Shown here piece after piece: positions 24,250 through 32,346 of a stretch of DNA of 64,000 bases (position 1 is the stretch's first letter; each line of letters starts with the position of its first letter). The stretch covers positions 2,294,001 to 2,358,000 of the forward strand of contig NZ_CP118976.1 of the NCBI RefSeq assembly GCF_029024945.1. Reading direction: 5' to 3'. Source of the stretch: Staphylococcus succinus. GTDB lineage: Bacteria > Bacillota > Bacilli > Staphylococcales > Staphylococcaceae. The notes under the pieces were generated by a model. It made no database searches. It saw only the letters and a list, made by a program, of their open reading frames with translations, and had not been told where the DNA came from. A program made the position numbers and the translations under genes.

Positions 24250-24946
24250 GAACATCCTCCTTAACCGTACGCTTTTCAATTCTTTTTTCAAATTTTTCTC
24301 CTAAATAGATATAGTCTACATATACACCTGACATATGTACTTCATCTGGATCAATATCGCCTAATTCCACTAATTCTTCAACTTCAACTACTGTAGTTTT
24401 AGCAGCCATCGCACATAATGGATTGAAATTGCGTGCTGTTTTTTCAAATACTAAATTACCAAAAGTGTCTGCCTTCTGTGCTTTAACTATTCCAAAATCT
24501 CCCTTAATAGCCCGTTCCATAATATACATTTCACCATCAAATTCACGTGCTTCTTTGCCTTCAGCAATAAGCGTTCCCACACCAGTTTGTGTATAAAAGG
24601 CCGGAATACCTGCACCACCCGCACGTAATTTTTCAGCTAAAGTTCCTTGAGGCGTTAACTCTACATCTAACGTTCCATTTATTAATTGTTGTTCAAATAT
24701 TTTATTTTCACCTACATAAGAACTTATCATTTTATTAATCTGTTGTTTCTCTAATAAACGTCCTAAACCAAAATCATCTACGCCACAGTTATTACTAACA
24801 ACAGTAAGGTATTTCGTACCTTTCATACGTATCGCTTCTATCGCATGTTCAGGTATGCCACATAAGCCAAACCCCCCAGCTAATACTGTCATACCATCAT
24901 TTAAACCATCAAACGCCATATTTATATCTTCTATTACTTTCGACAT
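24242..24946 (-). CDS. scoA: Succinyl-CoA:3-ketoacid CoA-transferase subunit A
   Basis: Alpha subunit, 234 residues, with the CoA-transferase family I signature GGFGLCGIPE and GGAGIPAFYT. It forms a heterotetramer with ScoB and feeds acetoacetate into acetyl-CoA. First gene of the scoA-scoB-bdhA set. Upstream I see a TATAAT but no good -35, which suggests activator dependence (inference). Confidence 0.93.
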   Translation of the reverse strand: MSKVIEDINMAFDGLNDGMTVLAGGFGLCGIPEHAIEAIRMKGTKYLTVVSNNCGVDDFGLGRLLEKQQINKMISSYVGENKIFEQQLINGTLDVELTPQGTLAEKLRAGGAGIPAFYTQTGVGTLIAEGKEAREFDGEMYIMERAIKGDFGIVKAQKADTFGNLVFEKTARNFNPLCAMAAKTTVVEVEELVELGDIDPDEVHMSGVYVDYIYLGEKFEKRIEKRTVKEDVHG

Positions 24947-25201
24947 AATAACCCTCGTTTCATCTTAAGTTTTTAATACCTAGTACTAAATCTGATTATA
25001 CTTGAAAACGGAATTGAATTCTTTAAATCATACTTTTGCTTATTTCCACAAAAGTGGTTAGGACGATGTATCACTATCTATTTTGCTGATAATGTGCCAA
25101 TCGAGGAATAGTATCAAGGATTACAAGACTTGAGTCTTTTAACTAAGAGAGTAAATGCTCAAACACATTCTCAAAATCGCTCTACTTTGAAAATAACCAT
25201 A
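24947..25201. other. Upstream region of scoA
   Basis: About 255 bases without a gene. The scoA -10 candidate TATAAT lies near 24997-25002 on the minus strand, without a clear -35. Confidence 0.4.
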
Positions 25202-25240
25202 AAAAAGCACACCTCCCTTTTAAAGGGAGGTGTGCTTTTT
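25202..25240. terminator. Perfect bidirectional terminator upstream of scoA
   Basis: A near-loopless 19-bp inverted repeat (AAAAAGCACACCTCCCTTT and complement) with A/T runs on both ends. It terminates the acetyltransferase genes coming from the right on the minus strand. Confidence 0.92.
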
Positions 25241-25308
25241 AAGTGCAGTACTTTATGTCACAATCTTTATATCATGTTAACGCCATCATAAGCATTGCTA
25301 TCAATGAT

Positions 25309-25815
25309 TTAAGCTATTTCAATTTGGAAACGGCGTATTACTGTACCATCTTCTAATGTAGATGGCTCAATTTCTTCTCCACCATTATGCTTAATTACTG
25401 CTGCTGAAGCTTCATTCTCTTTATCACATGTGACTAATGCTTCTTGAACACCTATTCTTGATAGATAGTCTAGTGATTTTTTTAAAAGTTTATTACCATA
25501 ACCTTTGCCACGATATTTCTTTCGAATGCCGTAGCCAACATGGCCGCCTACTGTTTTTAGTTTGTCATTTAAATTATGACGAATATTTGCAGCACCAATG
25601 ATTTCATCATCATCGATTAAAAATAACGTCGTATTATCCACGGTTTCATCATGTGATTTATTATCTGCTAATTCATGTACTAATTCTTCAAAATCATTAT
25701 ACTTAGTAATGTTTGTTATAGCAGGAACTATTTTTTCATCGTGATCAATCCACTCACCCATATAATCACAATATAACGATTCGTCACCCATTGTTAATTC
25801 TCTAAATTCAACCAT
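25309..25815 (-). CDS. GNAT-family N-acetyltransferase
   Basis: GCN5-related acetyltransferase of 168 residues with the acetyl-CoA loop RKKYRGKGYGNKLL and downstream EASAAVIKHNGG. The acceptor is unknown; the layout resembles small-molecule or amino acid acetyltransferases. It lies 17 bases downstream of another GNAT gene, probably co-transcribed. The ATG follows GGAGTG. Confidence 0.85.
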   Translation of the reverse strand: MVEFRELTMGDESLYCDYMGEWIDHDEKIVPAITNITKYNDFEELVHELADNKSHDETVDNTTLFLIDDDEIIGAANIRHNLNDKLKTVGGHVGYGIRKKYRGKGYGNKLLKKSLDYLSRIGVQEALVTCDKENEASAAVIKHNGGEEIEPSTLEDGTVIRRFQIEIA

Positions 25816-25832
25816 GTTGACACTCCTTTCCT

Positions 25833-26414
25833 TTACAAATACTCATTTAATGTATTGTTGTGTGTATTAAGATAGTATACATATTGATCCGTCCACGAAC
25901 CATTTTCAAATATAAATCCTTTTCGTATACATTCAAATTGAAAGCCTAATTTCTCTATTAAATGTAACGACTGTGGATTATCTAAATTGATATGCGCTTC
26001 AATCCTATGAAATTGCAAAGTATCTCGTGCTTGTTTAACTAATTCTGTTAATGCTTCAAAAGCATATCCTTGGCGCCAAAATTGATTGTGTATAAAGTAT
26101 CCCATTTCGCCCCATTGAAAGTTATCTCTGCTCAAGTTCTTAATATCTAACATGCCTATATGCTGCTTTGATACTTTATCAAATATACCAAAGATGTATA
26201 AATCATCTGCTTTAATCTCTTGTCGTTGACGTTCTACAAGCGCAGCAAACCACGGCTCTGTTGCTTCGGACATATCAATGTGACCTCTGTCATGTTTGTG
26301 TTGCGATGGCTTACGGTTTACAAAACCACCAAGCCATGATTCGTAATCATTTTCTTCCAACGGTCTAATGATAAGACGTTGTGTAGTGAAATGCAACCTT
26401 AAATTTTTAGTCAT
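25833..26414 (-). CDS. GNAT-family N-acetyltransferase (RimJ/RimL-like)
   Basis: 193-residue GNAT protein of the RimJ/RimL subgroup: RLIIRPLEENDYESW at the N-terminus, WRQGYAFEALTELV as the acetyl-CoA loop and NPQSLHLIEKLGFQFE. This subgroup acetylates protein N-termini or small amines; the substrate here is unknown. First of two tandem GNAT genes; the ATG follows GGGGA. Confidence 0.85.
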   Translation of the reverse strand: MTKNLRLHFTTQRLIIRPLEENDYESWLGGFVNRKPSQHKHDRGHIDMSEATEPWFAALVERQRQEIKADDLYIFGIFDKVSKQHIGMLDIKNLSRDNFQWGEMGYFIHNQFWRQGYAFEALTELVKQARDTLQFHRIEAHINLDNPQSLHLIEKLGFQFECIRKGFIFENGSWTDQYVYYLNTHNNTLNEYL

Positions 26415-26705
26415 TTAAAATCCCCTTCAAGCACAAACTTATTATACAAACTATAACACCATTTATTAGTAAATTATAGGCTTTAACATATCCTTCATCT
26501 CTCTTCGTAGAATTTTACATAGCTATATTTTATGTATTTATACGTCTTGTTCCGCTTTGCGTTAAATTTATGTATATGGGTATATATTATATGAAAGCAT
26601 TATCATTTGAAGCTCGTACTTCTTTATTTAGATTTTGCCTTTAGCATAAAATCACCTCTATTAAACGTAGGATGAGCGGATTTTTATATTAAGGAGGTTG
26701 TTACT

Positions 26706-27158
26706 ATGAATAGTAATACATCTAAATTACTCTTCACCTTTTTCGGAATTTTAGCATGGTTATCAACGATGATATTATTTATTTTGCCTATTTTAACACC
26801 TTACCAAAAGCATATCGAAAGTCAAAGTGGTTTATCTACAAATTGGGTTGTTGTATTACTGGTATTAATTACACTTTTTTATATTGGGATTTTAGTACTT
26901 GATATTTATAGTACAACGGCTACTCAAATCATGCAGTTTGTGCTATTAACTGTAGTTGTTGTATGTGCCCTGCCTTCTATTGCAGCGTTTATAATCATTT
27001 CATTTGTTGTTAATATTAGCATCATCGAAATATTTATACCAATTATACTGCTGATTTTAGCAATCATGATTCATATCTTATGGTTTGCTATTCCATTTAT
27101 GCAAAATAAAGAAAAACAAGAAGACTTAAAAAACAAACGCAAAAAGTTAACAAGCTAG
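26706..27158 (+). CDS. Small integral membrane protein of unknown function
   Basis: 150-residue protein with four hydrophobic segments (about 7-30, 44-65, 72-97 and 100-132) and a lysine-rich cytoplasmic tail (KEKQEDLKNKRKK). AAGGAGG precedes the ATG, so translation is credible. I do not recognise the family. The downstream hairpin at 27232-27256 looks like its terminator. Confidence 0.65.
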   Translation: MNSNTSKLLFTFFGILAWLSTMILFILPILTPYQKHIESQSGLSTNWVVVLLVLITLFYIGILVLDIYSTTATQIMQFVLLTVVVVCALPSIAAFIIISFVVNISIIEIFIPIILLILAIMIHILWFAIPFMQNKEKQEDLKNKRKKLTS

Positions 27159-27231
27159 TTAGTGTATCATAACTAAGTCATTATCAAGCATGCTATATCT
27201 AGGTTAGGCATTCATACTTTCAAAACCATGT

Positions 27232-27256
27232 TGGCCATTTTATGCCTCATGGTTTT
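27232..27256 (+). terminator. Terminator after the small membrane protein gene
   Basis: AAAACCATG / CATGGTTTT with a 7-nt loop. It overlaps the 3' end of the opposing kinase gene. Confidence 0.6.
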
Positions 27257-27765
27257 TGTTTATCGTTTTTACTATTTATTTTTATATCATTTTGAATTTT
27301 CAAGATAATATCCTCTTCACTCATTTCTGATGTAATAACTTTTTCATGATTTAAGCCTAAAAAGTCGTTAGCAACAAACCACTCAGCCAGTTTTTCTTCA
27401 TCAAAATCAGTTTCTTTTTTCATTAGATGCCTGCGTACAGTTTCTTTGAAAGACAAATCAAAATAGTAAGCATATGTTTCTATACCTTCATATTCTATTA
27501 ATCCCCTTAACATATCTCCATATTTTTTCTTATTTAGAATTCCTTCTAAAATCACATAATCACAATGTATAAAACCGTATAAAGTTATTGTCTCAATTAA
27601 TTGAATAGCCATATTGTTTGGTCTATCACGCACATTTAACATGTGTCTGCGAACCATATCTTGCTCTATTAATAAGACACGTCCTCCTACTACATTGCGT
27701 AAATTTCTTGCAATAACCGTCTTGCCACTGCCAGAATTACCTCTAATAATAATGAATTTCGTCAT
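27247..27765 (-). CDS. P-loop kinase-like protein, substrate unknown
   Basis: 172-residue ATP-binding protein with a perfect Walker A (GNSGSGKT, residues 9-16), a DYVILEG strand resembling Walker B, and an arginine-rich lid-like region (ETVRRHLMKKE). It resembles the zeta-toxin/chloramphenicol-phosphotransferase-like small kinases but I cannot place it in a named family. No antitoxin-like partner is adjacent. It is followed by kbl on the same strand, with a hairpin between. Confidence 0.65.
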   Translation of the reverse strand: MTKFIIIRGNSGSGKTVIARNLRNVVGGRVLLIEQDMVRRHMLNVRDRPNNMAIQLIETITLYGFIHCDYVILEGILNKKKYGDMLRGLIEYEGIETYAYYFDLSFKETVRRHLMKKETDFDEEKLAEWFVANDFLGLNHEKVITSEMSEEDIILKIQNDIKINSKNDKQKP

Positions 27766-27786
27766 TAATACACTCCCACTATTATG

Positions 27787-27824
27787 AAAAAAAGCCCGAA
27801 GACAGTTAAGCCTCGAACTTTTTT
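27787..27824 (-). terminator. Imperfect hairpin upstream of the P-loop kinase gene
   Basis: A-run, GC-containing partially paired arms, then a T-run on both strands. It lies downstream of kbl and probably ends kbl transcription. Confidence 0.45.
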
Positions 27825-27868
27825 GTATTTAAATTGGTCTTTTCATATAAGCATTATATGCTCTATGC

Positions 27869-29056
27869 TTATATTGTACCTAACTCTTTTCCAACTCTTT
27901 CAAAAGCAGTGATAGCTTGATCTAACATTTCTTTCGTATGCGCTGCAGTTGGCATGTTACGCACGCGCCCTGTGCCTTTAGGAACTGTTGGGAATACGAT
28001 AGATTTCACGTATACGCCTTCATCTTTTAAGCGACGGCTAAATTCTTGAGTTTCTTTCTCATCACCAATAATAACAGGCGTGATTGGTGATTCTGAGTTA
28101 CCGATATCAAACCCTAATGATTTTAGTCCAGCTTTTAAATAATTGCCATTTTCCCAAAGTTTATCATGTAACTCTGTAGAAGCCATTAATTTTTTAACTG
28201 CTTCTGTAATAGCTTTAGTATCTCCAGGAGCTAATGATGTTGAAAATAAGAACGGTCTTGATTGGGCTTTTAACCAATCAATTAATGATTGTGTACCTGC
28301 TACATAACCTCCAACAACACCAATTGCTTTAGATAAAGTACCAATTTGGAAATCAATTTTATCTTGTAAACCAAAGTGTTTTACAGTGCCTGCACCGTTA
28401 CCCATAACACCTGAACCATGTGCATCATCTACATATGTTATCAAACCAAATTCTTCAGCAATTTCAACGATTTCTGGTAATTTAGCAATATCTCCATCCA
28501 TACTAAATACACCATCTGTGATATACATAACTTTATTATATTCACCTGATTCTACTGCTGCTTTTGCTTTAGCTCTCAAATCTTCCATATCAGAATGATT
28601 CACACGAATAATTTTTGCTTTAGATAAACGGCACCCATCAATAATTGAAGCATGGTTAAGTTCATCAGAAAGAATAGCATCATTTTTATTCATTACCGCA
28701 GAAATTGCGGCCATATTACAATTAAAACCTGATTGATACGCTACTGCTGCTTCTGTACCTTTAAATTTCGCAAGTGTTTCTTCTAATTCATCATGTAAAT
28801 CTAAAGTACCATTAATTGAGCGTACTGCACCTGCGCCTACACCATGCGTATCAATTGCGTCTTTAGCAGCTTGCTTTAAATCTTCATCTGTTGCTAGTCC
28901 TAAATAATTATTTGATGACAAGTTAATATAACTTTTCCCGTTGATTTTAATTTCAGCGCTATTTGCGCCTTCAATCGTATCAATTTCATTATATAAACCG
29001 TTATCTTTTAAATATTGAATATTTTCATCTAAAAAGCCATGTAGTGATTGAACCAC
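27869..29056 (-). CDS. kbl: Glycine C-acetyltransferase (2-amino-3-ketobutyrate CoA ligase)
   Basis: PLP enzyme of 395 residues in the alpha-oxoamine synthase family, which cleaves 2-amino-3-ketobutyrate with CoA to glycine and acetyl-CoA during threonine breakdown. DDAHGSGVMG and the PLP-lysine region GTLSKAIGVVGGY are intact. Threonine dehydrogenase is not adjacent. The kbl/M20/tuf order matches S. aureus. AGGGGG precedes the ATG. Confidence 0.92.
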   Translation of the reverse strand: MVQSLHGFLDENIQYLKDNGLYNEIDTIEGANSAEIKINGKSYINLSSNNYLGLATDEDLKQAAKDAIDTHGVGAGAVRSINGTLDLHDELEETLAKFKGTEAAVAYQSGFNCNMAAISAVMNKNDAILSDELNHASIIDGCRLSKAKIIRVNHSDMEDLRAKAKAAVESGEYNKVMYITDGVFSMDGDIAKLPEIVEIAEEFGLITYVDDAHGSGVMGNGAGTVKHFGLQDKIDFQIGTLSKAIGVVGGYVAGTQSLIDWLKAQSRPFLFSTSLAPGDTKAITEAVKKLMASTELHDKLWENGNYLKAGLKSLGFDIGNSESPITPVIIGDEKETQEFSRRLKDEGVYVKSIVFPTVPKGTGRVRNMPTAAHTKEMLDQAITAFERVGKELGTI

Positions 29057-29239
29057 TGCAAGTCCCCCTTTGAATTGTCTTTGTGTTTAATCTAATCATA
29101 ACCTATTTTGATATTTGAGGAAAGTAGAATAACATTTGAGAAGAAAGCCTTTCCTTTGATTCTATTTAAGAATCCGATTTGTCTCTACAGTTAAGTAATT
29201 TTAAATGGTATACTAATTAAAAAGTATAAGGAAGAAGGG

Positions 29240-30427
29240 TTGACGTTGTTTGATTGGTTTCAACTAGCAAATGACAAAGAAAATACAATGGTGCAAGTAC
29301 GCCGTTATTTACATCAATATCCTGAATTATCATTTGAAGAACATCATACACACGACTACATTATGAATCAATTGAGTCAATTGTCATGCGAAGTGCGCTC
29401 GCCTGTTGGACGCAATGGAATAGTAGCAACTTTTACAGGTCGTGGCGATGGACCAACAATCGCTTTACGTGCTGATTTTGATGCACTACCTATTGATGAA
29501 TTGAATGATGTTTCATACAAATCTAAAAATGCTGGTGTAATGCATGCTTGTGGACATGATGGTCATACTGCTATCTTACTTGGCGTCGCAGAAATTATAG
29601 AATCCCACTTACAATCACTAAATGGCAATGTAGTACTTATATTCCAATATGGTGAAGAAATTATGCCTGGTGGCTCACAAGAAATGATTGATGACGGCTG
29701 TTTGCAAGATGTAGATAGAATATATGGTAATCACCTGTGGAGCGGTTATCCAACTGGTACGATTTATTCGCGCTCAGGCCCAATGATGGCATCACCAGAT
29801 GAATTTAACATTACCATACATGGTAAGGGCGGACACGGTGCAAAACCTCATGAAACCATCGATCCGGTCGTAATTATGGCTGAATTTATTATGAGTGCAC
29901 AAAAAATCGTTTCACGTACGATTGACCCTGTAAAACAAGCAGTAGTAAGTTTTGGTATGATTCAAGCAGGCTCTGCAGATAATGTTATACCAGATTCAGC
30001 AATTTGTAGAGGTACTGTGCGTACATTTGATACAGAAATTCAAAATCACGTTATGACGAAACTCGATAAAATATTACAAGGCTTATCACTCGCAAATGAT
30101 ATCACATATTCTATGGACTATATTAAAGGTTACTTACCTGTAAACAATAATCCTTATTGTTCAGATGTCATTAAACAAGCAGCGAATGATATTAACCTTC
30201 GCTACAATGAATCAGAACTAATGATGGTTGGTGAAGACTTTTCACATTATTTGAAAGTACGTCCAGGCGCGTTCTTTTTAACGGGTTGTGGCAATTCAGA
30301 AAAAGGCACAGACTATCCTCACCATAGTCCTAAGTTTGATATTGATGAAAAAGCGATGAAATATGCAGTAAGTGAATTTTTAAAAATATTAGAATTAGAG
30401 AACGTTTTTATAGAACCTAAACAATAA
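29240..30427 (+). CDS. M20-family amidohydrolase (N-acyl amino acid hydrolase)
   Basis: Metal-dependent amidohydrolase of 395 residues, M20D type. The metal motifs HACGHDGHTA, YGEEIMPGG (catalytic Glu plus ligand) and a late SPKFDIDE region are present. Family members hydrolyse N-acetyl or N-acyl amino acids, hippurate and similar compounds. The start is a non-ATG codon: TTG at 29240 after AAGGAAG, with a second TTG two codons on. Divergent from kbl; ends at a strong terminator. Confidence 0.85.
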   Translation: MTLFDWFQLANDKENTMVQVRRYLHQYPELSFEEHHTHDYIMNQLSQLSCEVRSPVGRNGIVATFTGRGDGPTIALRADFDALPIDELNDVSYKSKNAGVMHACGHDGHTAILLGVAEIIESHLQSLNGNVVLIFQYGEEIMPGGSQEMIDDGCLQDVDRIYGNHLWSGYPTGTIYSRSGPMMASPDEFNITIHGKGGHGAKPHETIDPVVIMAEFIMSAQKIVSRTIDPVKQAVVSFGMIQAGSADNVIPDSAICRGTVRTFDTEIQNHVMTKLDKILQGLSLANDITYSMDYIKGYLPVNNNPYCSDVIKQAANDINLRYNESELMMVGEDFSHYLKVRPGAFFLTGCGNSEKGTDYPHHSPKFDIDEKAMKYAVSEFLKILELENVFIEPKQ

Positions 30428-30449
30428 AAATTTCATCATATTTTAATTT

Positions 30450-30486
30450 AAAAAAGCAAAGCGCTCAATGAGTGCTTTGCTTTTTT
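30450..30486 (+). terminator. Terminator after the M20 gene
   Basis: 16-bp stem AAAAAAGCAAAGCGCT with its complement (one G-U), 5-nt loop, T-run. Confidence 0.9.
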
Positions 30487-30580
30487 ATTCAAGTTATTTT
30501 AATCACTCATCTGTAAAGATGACCTAACATCCTTGTTTTAAACTTACATATTGCTTTCGCTATTTCATTATTAAAACTAA

Positions 30581-30889
30581 GTTCTATAGTTTTTTGGCTT
30601 GGGTTTACAATAGCCTTTGCTATTGCATTAAGGGCACCTAACCTCTATAGAACTCTCATTTTATTAAAGCAGAGTTCTATAGATTTCTTACTTTGGTTTA
30701 CAATAGCTTTGCTATTGCATTAAGGGCACCTAACCTCTATAGAACTCTCATTTTATTAAAGCAGAGTTCTATAGATTTCTTACTTTGGTTTACAATAGCC
30801 TTTGCTATTGCATTAAGGGCACCTAATCTCTATAGAACTCTCACTATCATTTTATTAAAGCAGAGTTCTATAGAGATAAGGTGCCCTAT
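30581..30889. repeat. Tandem array of about 92-bp units rich in dyads, beyond the tuf terminator
   Basis: Three copies start at GTTCTATAG (30581, 30674, 30766; spacing 93, 92 and then 99) with a partial fourth at 30865. Copies 2 and 3 are nearly identical. Each has CAATAGC..GCTATTG (about 7-bp stem) and GGGCACCTAA. Across each junction CTATAGAACTCT pairs perfectly with AGAGTTCTATAG. The last copy ends in an inverted arm, so 30817-30840 pairs with 30863-30886 at 23 of 24 positions. It lies between the M20 and tuf terminators. The frame running through it is only the repeat read as protein. It is not a CRISPR (unit too long, no unique spacers) and not the STAR repeat of S. aureus. Confidence 0.88.
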
Positions 30890-30896
30890 AAAAAAA

Positions 30897-30918
30897 GGAG
30901 TCCCCCAAAGGAGACTCC
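30897..30918 (-). terminator. tuf terminator
   Basis: Minus strand GGAGTC / GACTCC stem with a 10-nt loop and a 7-base T-run. Confidence 0.85.
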
Positions 30919-30941
30919 AAAAATTCTATTTAGAATAGAGA

Positions 30942-32129
30942 TTATTTAATGATTTCAGTTACAACGCCTGATCCAACAGTACGTCCACCCTCACGGATAG
31001 AGAAACGAGTACCATCTTCAATAGCGATTGGTGAAATTAATTCAACTTCCATTTCAACGTTATCGCCAGGCATAACCATTTCAGTACCTTCTGGTAAACT
31101 TACAACACCAGTTACATCAGTAGTACGGAAATAGAATTGTGGGCGGTAGTTAGTGAAGAATGGAGTATGACGTCCACCTTCATCTTTTGATAAAACGTAA
31201 ACTTCAGATTTGAATTTTGTATGTGGTGTAATAGTACCAGGAGCAGCTAAAACTTGACCACGTTGTACATCGTCACGTGAAACCCCACGTAATAACGCAC
31301 CAATGTTGTCACCAGCTTCAGCGTAGTCTAGTAATTTACGGAACATTTCTACACCAGTAACAGTTGTTTTACTTGATTCTTCAGTGATACCGATAATTTC
31401 GATTTCTTCACCGACTTTGATTTGACCACGTTCAACACGGCCTGTAGCAACAGTACCACGACCAGTGATTGAGAATACGTCCTCAACTGGCATCATGAAT
31501 GGTTTGTCAGAATCACGTTCTGGTGTTGGGATGAAATCATCAACAGCTTGCATTAAGTCTAAGATTTTTTGCTCATAGTCAGCGTCGCCTTCTAAAGCTT
31601 TTAATGCAGAACCAGAGATTACAGGTACATCGTCACCTGGGAAGTCATATTCGCTTAATAAGTCACGAACTTCCATTTCTACTAATTCTAATAATTCTTC
31701 ATCGTCAACCATGTCAACTTTGTTTAAGAATACTACTAATGCTGGAACACCAACGTTACGTGATAAAAGAATGTGTTCACGAGTTTGTGGCATTGGACCA
31801 TCTGCAGCAGATACTACTAAGATAGCTCCGTCCATTTGAGCAGCACCAGTGATCATGTTTTTAACATAGTCAGCGTGTCCTGGGCAGTCTACGTGAGCAT
31901 AGTGACGTTTTTCAGTTGTATACTCGATGTGTGAAGTATTAATTGTAATACCACGTTCTTTTTCTTCTGGAGCGTTGTCAATCATGTCATATGATTGAGC
32001 AAGTGAGTCACCATGTTTTGCTAATACAGTTGCAATTGCAGCTGTTAAAGTCGTTTTACCATGGTCAACGTGACCGATAGTACCAATATTGGCATGTTCT
32101 TTTGAGCGATCAAATTTTTCTTTAGCCAT
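30942..32129 (-). CDS. tuf: Elongation factor Tu
   Basis: GTPase that carries aminoacyl-tRNA to the ribosome. The 395-residue protein has GHVDHGKT (G1), DCPGHADY (G3) and NKVDMVDD (G4), plus both beta-barrel domains ending SGVVTEIIK. It is the last gene of the str operon but has its own promoter (32245-32273) and a 200-base leader, allowing extra expression. Confidence 0.99.
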   Translation of the reverse strand: MAKEKFDRSKEHANIGTIGHVDHGKTTLTAAIATVLAKHGDSLAQSYDMIDNAPEEKERGITINTSHIEYTTEKRHYAHVDCPGHADYVKNMITGAAQMDGAILVVSAADGPMPQTREHILLSRNVGVPALVVFLNKVDMVDDEELLELVEMEVRDLLSEYDFPGDDVPVISGSALKALEGDADYEQKILDLMQAVDDFIPTPERDSDKPFMMPVEDVFSITGRGTVATGRVERGQIKVGEEIEIIGITEESSKTTVTGVEMFRKLLDYAEAGDNIGALLRGVSRDDVQRGQVLAAPGTITPHTKFKSEVYVLSKDEGGRHTPFFTNYRPQFYFRTTDVTGVVSLPEGTEMVMPGDNVEMEVELISPIAIEDGTRFSIREGGRTVGSGVVTEIIK

Positions 32130-32176
32130 TATAAAATCTCTCCTATTCTGTTAGAAAATTAATTTTTGAATTTATC

Positions 32177-32205
32177 TCTCATGACAGTTTCTCACCATCA
32201 TGAGA
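32177..32205 (-). promoter_or_regulatory. Inverted repeat in the tuf leader
   Basis: TCTCATGA / TCATGAGA (8-bp arms, 13-nt loop) between the tuf promoter and start. Without a T-run it is not a terminator; it may stabilise or regulate the leader. Confidence 0.4.
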
Positions 32206-32244
32206 AGATCTTTCATTTTTTGGAATAAAGGACCATATAGTACC

Positions 32245-32273
32245 TTTATAATGCATTTTTCCCAAAAAATCAA
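32245..32273 (-). promoter_or_regulatory. tuf-specific promoter
   Basis: Minus strand TTGATT (32273-32268), 17-base spacer, TATAAA (32250-32245), in the fusA-tuf gap. Confidence 0.65.
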
Positions 32274-32346
32274 TTGATAAACTGTAAGCTACATAACTAA
32301 GCTTTAAATGTATTGTACAGACAGATGTCGTACGACACAAGTTTAA

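Noticed and set aside
23602..24291. Longer scoB start
   Set aside because: It would run 50 bases into scoA; AGGAGG before ATG 24249 decides the start.
30581..30889. CRISPR array
   Set aside because: Units of about 92 bp are wholly repeated with no unique spacers and no cas genes.
30693..30938. 81-codon plus-strand open frame near tuf
   Set aside because: It is the tandem repeat read as protein (the same peptide recurs) and runs into the tuf terminator; no ribosome binding site.
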